Shown piece after piece: positions 10,840 through 22,720 of a DNA stretch of 64,000 bases. The notes under the pieces are model-generated. The model did not search any database. It was not told the DNA's origin and saw nothing but the letters and a program-made list of their open reading frames with translations. Source of the DNA: Saturnia japonica (Eukaryota > Arthropoda > Insecta > Lepidoptera > Saturniidae); the NCBI GenBank assembly GCA_033032175.1, contig CM065316.1:5984115-6048114 (forward strand), read 5' to 3'. Position numbers and translations under genes: made by a program. Each line of letters begins with the position of its first letter. The first letter of the stretch is position 1.

Positions 10840-11320
10840 AATTTTTCGCCTCTCTGTCTGTTTGTCTGGATTTAACGCAGAAACGGCTTGACCCATTCTT
10901 ACGAAAGTTTGTAAACGAGAAGCTCGTGTATTTGGTTAATTGAAAAAATAAAATCATGAAAAAAAATTTTTTTATTCATTCTTAACTAATTTTGACGAAA
11001 TTGTATACACAGGAATTTTAAGCGATTACATAATTGATGGGCTGTAATAATTGTCAATATTATAATTATTAGAAATAGTAAAAAGAGAAAGAGTAGAAAT
11101 AGTAAAAAAAATTCACCGATTCTTAATCGATTCTGATCATATTTTCTAAACGAGAAGCATACGTCATTTCATAATTAATATGCAATTGTCAATCATACAT
11201 TTAGGAATAGAAAAAAACTTCAACCGATTTCGATGAAATTGTGTACACGGGAAGTTTATGAAATTTCTCAATTGATATTCTGTATGAATTGTCATTAATA
11301 AGAGTATATTCTTTACAAAC
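10840..11320. repeat. Degenerate ~105-140 bp tandem units (family C)
   Basis: Four imperfect units each contain a version of 'attttgacgaaattgta', 'acacgggaag' or 'aaacgagaagc', 'cgtcatttcataattgat' and 'gaattgtcaataata'. The same unit recurs at 44660-44960. It begins after 'ctgtctgtttgtctgg' in both places, so the array is part of a dispersed element, not an isolated satellite. Confidence 0.55.
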
Positions 11321-12410
11321 TTGTAATTTTAATAGTATTATTTGTAAATAATCAACAGTATCATTATCAATTTTATAGTATATTACGTCGGTACAAATGT
11401 TAAATTTATTTATTTTAATACTTACATAAACACTAAAATAAGTAAAGAAAAATAGACAGAGAACGTTGCTTATTGCTAATTTTAAAAGTGTAGTCTATAT
11501 TGATATGCTCACAGAAGTTCGAAATGAAAAAAAAAACTAAAACTTTCAAGTCTCTGCCTAACTCTGTCATTGAGTAACATATGATTTTAGGCAGTGGATG
11601 ATAAAAAAGAATTTCGGCCAAATTGTAAAAAAAAATTGGCACTTTTTAAACTTATACATGTAACGTACAATACACAATTGCACTTGGTGCACCCTACTGA
11701 ATAAATAAAGAACGAGAAAAAGGCGATAGCGGGGTGGTAGGGCTGGACGGCCCGACTGGGTCACGGCCACCATGCATGTGGTGAAAACTCCGTCATAGTG
11801 ACTCGCTTGTGCATGTCGCGTTTCGAGATCAGTCTGTCAATCAGTTTATCGCTAAGAAAATATTATTTGTTTCCATCCTTGAATTAAATTAACCCACCCT
11901 ATCAGTAAAACGAAACCGTGACCCGTTTGAAAATGTTTTTAATAGTAAACATTTTATGTGGGCCCCTTGAAAAAAGGAGTTCTAACGACTCTCTACTCTA
12001 GTTACGAGGAGACCAATTAGAGAGTTTAGCTGAGTTGTCGACCCGTCCTCGAGTCCTACTGCCGAGACTTGACGTAATAGGATAATAACAGTTTCCAGGT
12101 TTTTATCCGCAGGTCGTTACATCCTTAATTTCATGGAAAACTAAAATAAAATATATAGAAGAGTTTTTATTAAATTATATTTTTGCATTTACGACAACGA
12201 ACACTTTAAGTTTTTTTCCTCTCCCGTTGTTACGAAAATGTTGAAAGAATAGCAAGGAAAATAAAATGAATGAGTATAATATTAAATGAAAGTCTAAGAC
12301 ACAATAAAACAGTCAAACAAAATCTAGCAGATATTTTACATGTTTGAAGAAATTAAGTATAACTTACGGGTGTTAATATAATTATAAGAAACTATAAATT
12401 TATATAGGTA
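11321..12410. other. Intergenic sequence
   Basis: It includes a short family D fragment (about 11760-11870: 'gtggtgaaaactccgtcat' and 'gtcgcgtttcgag'). Otherwise nothing is recognised. Confidence 0.4.
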
Positions 12411-12550
12411 TCATAATATTAATACGTGAGAAGAAAATTTCAGACACCTTTTTAAGTGTATTGCCTGCACGGAAGTCTGTGAGATTTGGCATAGTTAAAG
12501 TTTATATGGAGAAGTAGTGCAGAAAGCTAAAATTTATCTATAATATCTGT
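12411..12550. repeat. Dispersed repeat F, copy 1
   Basis: It shares 'gcacggaag', 'tgtgagatttgg', 'gtttatatggagaag' and 'gcagaaagctaaaatttatc' with 13865-13996. Confidence 0.6.
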
Positions 12551-13864
12551 TACTAAAATATATTAAATTAAATTAATTATTACTGCGAATCCTAACCCGC
12601 CAAGTGACATTCGTACAGCAAACGTCAAATATAAAATAGTCTATGATTAAACAGTCACTGGTCGAATTTCGATCATTGGGCGACCGCTAGTATTTTTAAA
12701 ACGTTAATTATTTATTGTATTGTAAGTTAGTGTTTAAATACAATGTCACTCTGAAGTTAAAAGACGTTATGTTTAAAGTTTATAACAAGCTAAGTCTATA
12801 AAGAGAATAAGTAGCTGCTGACTAGGGACTGAAACTTCCTGGTGGCAAATGGTAGGGGTTGCCGAATTTTGGCCAGTTTGTTTTGTTGCCATGAGTATTT
12901 TCCATCACAAATGGTGGCTATGCGAAGCGACGCGACATTCTGATAATGGACCGTCATGATCGCCACTAGAGTTGTTTAATGTTAAGTGACCTTAATCCAT
13001 TTTTTTCAATAAATATCTGTTAGACCATTACGAACTGCGGTGTACAGTCCTGGTCTGTATTTCATTTGGGTTGCATCGGGATTTATGGGTTCCAAATCAA
13101 CATCTTTCAGGAATCAAGTCGAACATAATAGCCCCTTCGAGTTTAGGTTCATTGGATGTGTCTTAGCAAGAAGATCCTAGATTTAGATCCTAAGATGGCA
13201 ATTCTAAATGTTGAAACAGTACCACCGGTTGGAAAACATCCCCGTCATAAAGAAGAGCCGGCAAGAAACTTTATTTGGTTTAACAATATTTTTCTTGTGA
13301 TTTTTGGGGTTTAGCAAGAAATACATTTCTAGATGATAACCAAAGTAGCCGAGAGTTCTATATTCAGACTTCTGTAATCGTATTTCTGTCAATATCGGCA
13401 TTATTCAAATGTTTAAAACATGTTTTTTTAACTTATTTAAATATAAAATACTAGCAACTGCCCCCGACTTTGTAAACGTTAATTACTATGTAAAAAATGA
13501 CAAACAATAAAATCAAGCATATAAGGCTTCCTATTAGTGAGAGAATTTTCAAAATCGGATCAGGACTTCTGGAGAATTAATTCCTACAATATTCTCTCCA
13601 ACTTTACCTATTATATGTATAATATTAGTATTATGAATAAAATAAAATATTATATTATTTCGGTATATTAATAAAATTAATTTATACGCACATTTGTATA
13701 CCTTCGTATTACGAGTAATTCAAACACAATTCTACGCCTACAAAAGTTGCCTTGGGGATTTACAATACTGAATACAATAAATAACATAATATCCTGAGAA
13801 ACATAAGCTGTTTATTTTTACTTTAGATCAAGGTTATTATATGTCTCATGTATGTTATTATATA
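12551..13864. other. Intergenic sequence with repeat G
   Basis: About 13180-13320 ('gatcctaagatggcaatt', 'accaccggttggaaaa', 'agagccggcaagaaact') recurs almost unchanged at about 15655-15785. No gene seen. Confidence 0.5.
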
Positions 13865-13996
13865 TTAATACGCGAAGCAAAAACTTTCGGTACATTTTTA
13901 AGCGTACCTAATGCGTGCACGGAAGAATGTGAGATTTGGTATGGTTATAGTTTATATGGAGAAGGAGAGCAGAAAGCTAAAATTTATCTATAATAT
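13865..13996. repeat. Dispersed repeat F, copy 2, interrupted by LINE 3' ends
   Basis: Same blocks as 12411-12550. The match ends at 'ctataatatc', where Jockey-group LINE 3' ends follow. Confidence 0.6.
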
Positions 13997-14013
13997 CGCG
14001 GCTCTGTTTTTGG

Positions 14014-14167
14014 ATAGGGCCCCTAAGGCTAACAGTGTAGTCAGTTAAAAAAAAAAAAAAACAACAAAAGGCCGCGGCTGAGTGCCTTGAGCGCTCGTCT
14101 CCAAGCAACGGTGAAACTGTAACAGCCATCAGAGGCTCTAAGGCCCCTAAGGCTAACAATATAATCA
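14014..14167 (+). mobile_element. Two tandem 3' ends of the Jockey-group LINE
   Basis: The first piece is only the last ~35 bp of the LINE ('agggcccctaaggctaac', 'agtgtagtcagtt') plus an A-rich tail. It is followed at once by the last ~95 bp of a second, diverged copy ('gcggctgagtgcc' through 'aggcccctaaggctaac'). The same terminal sequence ends the intact copies at 53049 and 54726. No intervening host DNA is visible, so one truncated copy appears to adjoin the tail of another. Confidence 0.7.
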
Positions 14168-14719
14168 GGCAGAAATATCATCTCTACAGACATTCATGCC
14201 GTACATTTAACGTTTTGTATTCCGAATATTACTTATCACGACTTCCAATGAAACGCTTATTTTCATAACTAGTTGCAATACAATTCTAGTAAACTGGTGA
14301 GTCACGTGTCAACATACAACATCGCGTGCCGGAGTCGCGCCCAGGCCAGTGGCCTACACAGAAACTATTTCAACTTACGATAATACATTTAGAGTTTCAA
14401 AATCTTTTTTCGCTTCTTCTTTTTTACATGGCTTCTGCCTATTTGGGCAATTTCGCCAATGTCAAATAAGACAACTACACGTTTTACGGCCTGTTCACTT
14501 AAACATTCGCCATTGACGATTTGTTATTAATAGCGATGGACGTACCATGCAATAGGGATACTCATGATTTATCACGATTCGTGGGCGTGTGAATACGGTT
14601 ATTAAGATAATATTATTATAATGTTATGCGTCACTGAAGAAATAAAAACGATCGTAGTTAATCATGATCCGGAAAAAATGAGCCCTTAGAGTTAGCTTAT
14701 AACTTGCATTGTATTTATT
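14168..14719. other. Intergenic sequence
   Basis: No gene recognised. Confidence 0.4.
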
Positions 14720-15000
14720 ATTATCTCAGCCGAAAGACATCCACTACTGGAAAAAGGCCACCCCCAAAAATCATCACAATAACCGGACCTACGGAGCTCG
14801 CATCCAGCGAGTCCCTGCAATCTTCACCAGTTCATCGGTCCATCTTGTTGTGTCCACGCTGCATCTTCTGGTATATGTCCACCACTCGAGAACTCTTCTG
14901 CGCAAATAGCCATCTGTTCTAAGATCAAAGTACTCCGTCCACTGCCACTTAAATCTAGCAATTTTTAGTGCTATGTCGGTGGTATGTTGATTCTTGTGCG
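14720..15000 (-). pseudogene. LINE ORF2 C-terminal fragment and 3' end (reverse)
   Basis: The minus strand encodes ALKIARFKWQWTEY, then RVLEWW and RCSVDTTRWTDELVKIAGTRW. This matches the L-K-W-x-W-A-G ... V-L-E-W ... T-R-W-x-D-D-L ... G-x-x-W tail of RTE-type LINE proteins. The sequence after it ('gtagtggatgtctttcgg' on the minus strand) is a typical lepidopteran LINE 3' end. It is truncated at its 5' end, where it abuts an oppositely oriented LINE. Confidence 0.65.
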
Positions 15001-15600
15001 GATCTCTTCTTTTCTGCAAAATGGGCAGTTCGAGAAATTTACAATATGAGACTCCGCGAATCACTAAAGAATAAGTTCCAGGAATTTAGTATTTTAACTT
15101 TGGCCTCCCAATACATCCTTGATAACTTAATATATGTTTGTAAAAACTTAGACAAGCTGGATTTTGTCAAAGATCAGCACAATGTTAATACTAGAAATAG
15201 AGATAAATTAGTCGTACCGTGTAAGATTTAGTATGACTCATAAAAGTTTTTTAGGTAATAGTGTTAGGTTCTATAACAAGATCCCGAAGCACATTACTGA
15301 TTAGCCGGAAAATAAGTTCAAGGACCATGTCAAGCAGGTTTTACTGTCAAAAGGTTATTATAGGGTGGATCATTATGTGAATGATAGTGATGTCTGGAAG
15401 TGACTCCCTCTGTGTGCATCAACTAAATTATTATTATTTTATCTAATATATTAACACTTGTACAGTTGAAAAAAGGTAAACCCGATCGAGTTTCTTACCG
15501 GTTCTTCTCGATGTCTGGAATGTTTTCCGAACCGGCAGTAGTATTTTGACGTTAATAAGTGCCGTCTTAGGGCCTAAATTGAATATTATTTTTTTACTTA
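15001..15600 (+). pseudogene. LINE reverse transcriptase C-terminal fragment (forward)
   Basis: The plus-strand frame from about 15015 reads AKWAVREIYNMRLRESLKNK, then LASQYILDNLIYV and NTRNRDKLVVP, then breaks. Downstream, 'aataGTGTTAGGTTCTATAA' continues the same protein tail (N-S-V-R-F-Y-N-K-I-P) in another frame. This is the C-terminal region of a non-LTR reverse transcriptase ORF. A second copy of its start occurs at 63540-63660. It is frameshifted and dead. Confidence 0.65.
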
Positions 15601-15644
15601 TAATAAATAATAGGTCTCAATCAAAATTAAAATCAGAAATACTT

Positions 15645-15900
15645 TATTCAATTTAGATCCTAAGATGGCAATTCCAAATGTTGAAACAGTACCACCGGTT
15701 GGAAAACGTCCCGTCATCAAGAAGAGCCGGCAAGAAACTTTATATGGTATAACAATATTTTTCTTGTGATTTTGGGGTTCCGTACCTCAAAAAGAAAAAA
15801 AGAACCAATAAATGATCACTTCGTTGTCCTTCTGTCTGTCTATCAAGACCCTTTTTTTCAGGAGTGTATGGAGGTTTCAAGTTGAAATGAATATAGGAAA
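15645..15900. repeat. Repeat G plus 'ggggttccgtacctcaaaa' repeat
   Basis: 15655-15785 matches 13180-13320 closely. It runs into 'ttggggttccgtacctcaaa', 'gatcacttcgttgtcc' and 'tctgtctatcaagaccc', a second short dispersed repeat. Confidence 0.5.
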
Positions 15901-16861
15901 TAGGGTAAATGAAAATCTATAGGGTACTTCCAGTTGATTTGGAATCATGAAATAATAGCAAGAAGCAATTATAGCAAAAGTATAGGAAAAAATCATAAAA
16001 AATATTTTACAATTATAAACTTATTTGCAGTTGGTAATCTGACCAGAGCATATATCGATGTATCGGGACAACAGTTTTCCAACGGCAAACTTAAGTTTGT
16101 CCCTCAATGTAGTTTATCTCTTCATTAGAAATGTTCGGTGCTTTCTTCAGTAATGTTACCTGATTATTTTGGTGAATATGGCGATGCGTGAGTCCGACTC
16201 GCACTTGACCAGTTTTTTATAACTACATAAGTATTGCTTATATTGTACTCTAACCAGAAACAAAAAGTATCTACTATCCTAAAACGTAAATATATAGCGT
16301 ATGACTTAAAAAGTGAAAACATATGATTATGGCTTGTGATAACGCGATCGTATGTAGCCTGAGCTTACAGTCAAGAACTATATCTTGACAATGGTATGAA
16401 ATATGTCATAATATGATACGAAACCGCAATGGATTTTTTTTGTTACCTTTTACATAATAGGTGCTCGGGCGTGATTATAGACCGTGAGTAATGTTTCCCG
16501 GGCAAGATTGATGACTTTGCCTAAACCACTCGACCTTCACACGACAATTAATGATAAAAACGTAAGCCGTTTGTGAAATAGTTTCAAATATGTTTTCTGT
16601 GTTCGGTACAACTATTTCAACTATCATAAAAGCATAACTTATTATATTCTTTACTGTATCTTCTACAAACAATTTCTATGGTGTTGCACTAAGGCAAAGA
16701 AACACAAAATGCAATATATAAAAGTAATAAGGTGCTGTTAAATTGTTTACATAATCTAATATGCGAAATATACGCACGGGTCAGCTAGTTATAATATTAT
16801 ATAAAATAATTTAATTTAAAAACATAATAACTTTATTTCTGAGATAAAAGTAAAGACTCAC
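15901..16861. other. Intergenic sequence with a Helitron-like 3' end
   Basis: 'gcacgggtcagCTAG' ending at 16788 looks like the 3' terminus of another family A element. Its 5' end was not located. Confidence 0.4.
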
Positions 16862-17029
16862 AATTTTCGTGTTGAGGTGCATCAACTCCCGCTCTGTGAC
16901 ACGGCGACGCGTCGTCTCCATCTGCTGCTGCCGGTACTGGTTGTATTTGTACAGTAAATACATTCCGGGTAGTGCCAAAACCACGAACGGTCTCATCAAG
17001 TTTGACGTCGTTGAAGTGCGCTGCTGCAT
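16862..17029 (-). CDS. Candidate first coding exon, small membrane-anchored protein
   Basis: On the minus strand, ATG at 17029 opens exactly 56 codons ending in phase 0 at a consensus donor (ATT/GTGAGT). The frame reads MQQRTSTTSNLMR, then a short hydrophobic stretch FVVLALPGMYLLYKY, then a basic/Gln-rich NQYRQQQMETTRRRVTEREL and MHLNTKI, likely the start of an amphipathic or coiled helix. The segment is much richer in GC than its flanks. The organisation (N-terminal membrane anchor then charged helix, split by an intron) is that of a real gene start. I do not recognise the protein with confidence and found no downstream exon. The frame stays open for another 26 codons past the donor, so an unspliced reading is possible. 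Confidence 0.45.
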
Positions 17030-17084
17030 CTTCTTATTAACATTATTTGATACAAATTTCAAATTGTATTCGGCTTTTCGATGA

Positions 17085-17844
17085 TTACACAGGACGTGCG
17101 TAAATTTTGCATTTTAATTTTAAGTGTCACAATTTTTGTGATCATTTTAATGTAATATCACTTAAATTTTTAAGTTTAAATGGAAGATTTTTTTGTATAT
17201 TTTAAAATACTAATATTATAGGTAGGTAATCTAATAAGCAATTTTTAAGAACTGCAAGGGTTTAAGTTTATTAATTTATTATTGCTTTAGAATCAGTTGG
17301 AGTTGTTTAGAACCTATCACAAGATAACGATGACCATATTTGTTTCGGATCTGTAACAAGAAAACATAAAATTCGATTAGGAGTCTAAATTAGAATTTTT
17401 TTTCGGAAATTTTTCAAACCCGGGAAATGTGACTGCCCTTTTATCTGTCGGATTTTTTGAGAATTCAAGACAATAATTTACGATTCCAAGGATGGATATG
17501 CTTAAATATTCGTTTGTTGTATGGTCATGGAAAAACAATATCAGGAAATAAACGGGATATGTAGCACTGTGGTCGAGTTATTGACTAGGTATTGGGAGGG
17601 CAAAACAATGTCTGCCGGGCTAACTAGTTAAAAATAAATTCACAACACAGCGTGAGGCGATGATGGCTTAGTATTAACGGCCGATGAAATCTCACAAAGA
17701 GGCTGAGCTTTCGGTGAAGGAAAAATGGTGATAATGAAATCATAGCATGAATGTAGGGCATTCTCTAACGCCCGCCTTTCTAGCAGCTTAGCTTATAGTG
17801 GGTTCTAGCAACGGTACTGGAAATCCGGTTACTCTAGGCTTAGT
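17085..17844. other. Intergenic sequence
   Basis: No gene seen. Faint LINE 3' UTR-like sequence leads into the fragment at 17845. Confidence 0.4.
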
Positions 17845-17940
17845 GGTCTCGCGGCTGAGTGCTCACCCCCAAGCCATGGTGAAGCTGTAAAAGCCGTCTG
17901 AGGCCTTATGGCTGACAGTATAGTCGTCAGAAAAAAAAAG
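17845..17940 (+). mobile_element. Jockey-group LINE 3' end fragment
   Basis: It shows 'cgcggctgagtgctc', 'cccccaagcc', 'ggtgaagctgtaaaagccg' and a final A-run. This is the same 3' terminal segment as the full-length LINE, but diverged. Confidence 0.65.
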
Positions 17941-18973
17941 ATGATACATTTTTCATAGCATTATTTTTATAAAGATATATATATCTTTACCATTTACTCA
18001 GCCACAGTATTCGTTCAAGATATAACATTACGTCACGAGGTCACGACACATAAAACTTTAATATATCACCAGCCAGTTCCAAAGTCCCGGCAACGTTTCC
18101 TTCGGTAAGCTTTCACTTTATACGACATACCGATGGAAGGCGATCAATTATTGCGGTAAATTAACTGATAACAAACTTACCTATATTGCCGGGAACGGCA
18201 ATTTTGCCGAACCCCAAAATAGAGCTAATAACCGTGGGAGGTAGGGTTGTCATTTTTTTCATATATAGTTTTATTTGCATATGATTAAATTTATACAATT
18301 TTTTTCAGCATATACCCTTATTATTATACAGTAATAATAATATGTAATAAAAGGAAATTGTTATTTATATATGAGCTAACTAAGCTATATTGGTGACAAT
18401 TTTATGTTTATAAAATACTTTGTGACTTTATGATTCAAGATTTATATGTATTTTTTTTTTTCTAAAATCCTTTATTACAAAAAGGAATGTAATAATTATA
18501 TACGTTCAAGGAAAGCCAAGTATTAAGTTCGATTTAGGTACATTTATTAGGTATCTGATTTTATTGATTATCTAGCAAGAGCCTGCGACTTCATAGTCAT
18601 TAATTACAATATAAAACTTAATGTCAGTTAAACTCAATTCTAACTTCTGTTAGTAATTAAATAAGTAAAGCCTAACAGTGCAATAATCCTTAGAATCGTT
18701 TTAAAAAAATAATAATGAGATTATACAACATATAAAAGTCTACCATTTGTATTAAAAATATTTTATTATAAGATTTTTCTAAATTAACGTCATATAAAAG
18801 TGTGATAAAATGTTTTTCAGATTAATAGGTAGTTTTCCTCTGATATGTTGGTAGCCCTAGCGTCAAGCGATGTAGATTGATTGTTTCCTCCCGAGAGCAA
18901 TGTGGACGGAACCGTAATAGGTTCTTTTCCTCGTCCCTAAACAAAGCTATAAAATATATATGTAGTAGCTATA
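17941..18973. other. Intergenic sequence
   Basis: AT-rich. No gene or assignable repeat. Confidence 0.4.
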
Positions 18974-19668
18974 TCTATACTAATATTATAAAGCTGAAGA
19001 GTTTGTTTGTTTGGTTGAACACGCTTATCTCAGGAACTGCTGGTTCGAATGAAAAAACGTTTTAATGTTGGATAGCCCATTTATCGAGGAAGTCAATTGG
19101 CTACATAGCATCACGGTATGATCAATAGAAGCGGAGCATCAATGAAAAATGTTGGAAAACGGGCAAATTTTATTTCTTTTGAGAGCTTCCATTACGTTCG
19201 CTGCGTAAATGGTTAAAGTTACGCAAAAATCGTGTGTGATGGAATTGTTTCTCTTAAAAAGTTCTAAAAAAGTCTGCGATAGCATATGGCTATCTTTTAA
19301 GGTTTACTTATATAACCTTTTTAATGGTAATACAATTTGTTCTAAAATAATGAATTACTTGCGAAGGTGTTTTTTTTATCGAAATAAATAAATATTAATA
19401 TAATAAATTGTTATTCATCACAAGTATTTAATTTTGAACAAAATTGCTCTGTACACTAATTGATTTAAATAAACATCTTAGGAGATATCACAGTTTTAAG
19501 ATAACTCGGCAGCAAAATAATGATCAATTACCGCAAGCGCATTTTTATCATGCAGGATAATGTGGGAGGCGGGCGGCACCTAATAATACTACTCTCTCTA
19601 TAACCCTTTCTCTCTCTCTCTCTCTCTCTCTTTTACATGATCCAGACGATGTTGCGCTGGTCAGCTAG
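18974..19668 (+). mobile_element. Non-autonomous Helitron-like element (family A)
   Basis: It starts with TC (tctatactaatattataaag) directly after an A. It ends with CTAG followed by T, and has a short hairpin (CCAG-a-CG ... CG-CTGG, 19642-19660) just before the CTAG. These are the structural marks of Helitrons, which insert between A and T without target duplication. No Rep/helicase coding is present, so it would depend on an autonomous element. It carries an internal (TC)n run. Fragments of the same family lie at 1537, 7967 and ending at 16788. Confidence 0.6.
19609..19632. repeat. (TC)n microsatellite
   Basis: Uninterrupted TC repeats inside the Helitron-like element. Confidence 0.9.
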
Positions 19669-20109
19669 TATATCATATTTCGCATATTAATAGAAATCAT
19701 AATAAATCGTTTAGTATTTTTTGCGTTACTCCTCAATTACCTCCTTCACCGAAATAGACGCCTAAACACACTTCAGTATGGGCTAAATAACAATTGTCTT
19801 AATTAATTTATACAAACTCTTTGCTAAATTTATTTCCTGAATTCTTGCATACTCGACAAAAAGTAAATTATCTGGAAATCTCCAATGGAACAGTATAGTA
19901 ATTGTATTCAGTCCTTTTCTGAACAGAAACAGCACAGAAAGAAAGGTTAAGAAAAAAAAATTCAATACATCATTTAGTCACACACATAACCAAATACATC
20001 GAAGAACTAAACTCACCATTTTGAGAAAATTTTAACTCCGCGATCAAAATAAACCATGCATTTATTACAGAAAGGAATAGATCCTGTATTAATATAAATA
20101 ATTCGATTT
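19669..20109. other. Intergenic sequence
   Basis: AT-rich. Nothing recognised. Confidence 0.4.
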
Positions 20110-20690
20110 TGCAGACTTTATACCAGGGGCTTTAATTATACTGACTTTAGCAAACAGTTTCTTCAATAACTTAAGTAATTAACAAAGTAAACAGGGCATT
20201 TGAAAAGGCACACACATTGGTTTATTGATGGGGAAGAACTGATACAGAGGCTTTTGAATATTTTTATCTTACTGTTGGGAGTATGCTATTAAGAAAATTT
20301 CCTAGGGTTGGTATTGCACCACATTTGCTAACATTTTTTTCAAACTACCTGAGGGAATGTAGATAATATGTTAAATACGCTGGTTATACTTCTAACTCAT
20401 ATTGTACATACTCTGATGTAAGTCAAGGTAGTAATTTAGGACCCCTACAATTAATAATGTTCTTTAATGATTTTCCAAGCATTATACGTAACACAAAATG
20501 TTTGCTTTTCGCAGACGATCTTGAGATTTTCTTGCCTATTAATAATATATTTGATTGTGAAGTACTTCAGAGTGCCATAGATAGAGTGATGGAATGGGGC
20601 AATGACAATCAATTATATTGTAATTTAGAAAAGTGTAGTATAATGCTCTGGTTCGCAGGCGCCTAGAATCAAATTCAATAATTTAGTTTC
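20110..20690 (+). pseudogene. Decayed LINE reverse transcriptase
   Basis: Scattered frames keep reverse transcriptase landmarks in order: YTDFSKQF near 20133, NYLRECR then YVKYAGYTSN near 20350-20400, SQGSNLGPL (the P-Q-G-S-x-L-G-P motif), then FNDFPSI and the catalytic box LLFADDLEIF near 20505, and WGNDNQLYCNLEKC. This is a non-LTR element of the CR1/Jockey broad group. Stops and frameshifts show it is dead. Confidence 0.7.
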
Positions 20691-22470
20691 AATAAATTTG
20701 TTAGGTTTCTCTACTTATAGCAATACGGTGTTTATCCTTACTATTATTTGATGTATCCGACGTTATTCGTATTGGGTATGGTCGGCTACTATTGGTTGGA
20801 GATAAGGAGAAACGTACATTAATTATGTATTTAATTAAGGTATTGCGAGGCAAGATATATCAGCCTGATATTCTTGCCGCTCTGAAGTTGTGCATAGGTA
20901 CGCAAAAAGTATATTATGAAACGACGCAAACGTGCGCTATTGTGCGAGCCCACCACATATTTTTAGTGACTCACTTTCTCACTTTCAAACTCAAAGAATT
21001 TGCGGAAATATTAGTTTTATAATATGTTTTGGTTAATCTGTAAATATTGTATATGTGTTTATGAACTAAATAAATAATATAAAACTGGGCGATAATTCTA
21101 AGCAGATATCTACATGCAGAAACAGATACAGACAGAATGCATATCAATAGGTCGCTGGTTCATATTCGACTCGAAGAACCAATATTAACCTCGTTTTATT
21201 ATTAGAAAACACAAGACGATTTAAGGGCAGCTAGAAAAAATCCTTAAACCATATTACTTAAATCGTTAAATTAGATTTAAAATTGATAGTTCCACACATT
21301 TTGCCACAACTAACCTGAATTTAAGCTAAAACTGAATTTCAATTTTTTTAGTGCAAGTCACTCTTATTATATTTAAAGAATAGCAAGAATCTGACACACA
21401 TCAAAACTTTCATAACTTTTTGTGGCCATTAACATGCATTTTCTAACTCTTGTTTGGTTACTTAGTATTTTCATATTAAAAATATGTTATCAAGCACCTA
21501 CCTTAGTGTTGCGATGGCTGCATAGTCGGCTAATATTATATGCGCATAGTAACCCCTTTTAACTACTGTTTATTGATATTTGAAATTAACTGTCTTTCAA
21601 ACCTAACTTATCATCGTATATTGATAGCATAGTAACTTCTAGTACCTATCGATAATAATAAATATAATACCGATATAACAAAATGAAGCTCAAACAAGCT
21701 TTCTGGTTTTATAGCCTGGATCGATACTACGCATACCGAAAGGTAATGGAACAAAATGTTGTATTGTAAACTGCAAATATCCAATCATTTCAGCGTTGGT
21801 ATGCTTTTGACGTAGTGAATCATTGATTCACTAATTGTAATAATATATTGGGTACACTTGTATAAATACATGTCGGAGAATCATGTCGGTGTGATTATTA
21901 CTGTTCGTACTATTGACCACCACAATTGACTGTATGATATAAAATGCGGGCAACGGCTAGAATATGAACATTCTCATTTGGATTGTTGGGCCCTTCACAT
22001 CCCTTCAGATATTCCGCGACTGTAAAATAATATTTACACAATAAAAAGGTACAACCCTTCAAAATAAAAGTTTTATAATCGCAATCAGTGACCAATTATC
22101 AAAACCTACAGGGTACTTCCAAGCCTCCTACATACAATTTTGAAAGGTCACCTACAAGTTATGCATATAATGTTATCCATATACCTAATAGTAAACAATG
22201 ATCTGGGTCGTCTTTTTGAGCATAAAATTCATTTGTTGTTGTTTCGCGTATATCTCTAACACAACATAAATATTTTTGATTTATTCTGTAACATTAAAAT
22301 ACTTATCATGATTTAAATATTAAAGTTAAAGTGGTTTTAGATCTTTCTAGCTTACACAGATGTTTAGTATATTGTACAAGAACATTTTTTAATACCTATT
22401 TGTATTGATTCTATTTCCCTATGTATAACTGTTTTGGCAGCGTGATGGTAATGATTTTTTCCGAGGTAAT
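20691..22470. other. Intergenic sequence
   Basis: No gene recognised. Short open frames here lack coding character. Confidence 0.4.
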
Positions 22471-22720
22471 TTTATATTACCATTACTTGGTTTTCCTTAT
22501 GTTTTGTTACATAACATTACCACCGAGATTCATCGAGTGGTTCTTGAGCTATGACCGCACTAACAGACAGACAGACGGACAGATTGAGACAGATATATAA
22601 GTATAATATATAAACAATGTTTATGTAAAAGACTGTACAATAATGTACGGTAAGTATTGTAAACAGTTCGGAACCCTCAGGTTGAGGGTTCGTCTTACAA
22701 CTTGTCCTATTTTTATCCAA
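22471..22720. repeat. Lepidopteran dispersed repeat (acagacagacgg type)
   Basis: 'cattaccaccgagattcatc', 'ttcttgagctatgaccg', 'acagacagacggacag' and 'ttcggaaccctcag' occur in the order typical of a common lepidopteran repeat. No second copy in the window is close enough to align. Confidence 0.35.
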
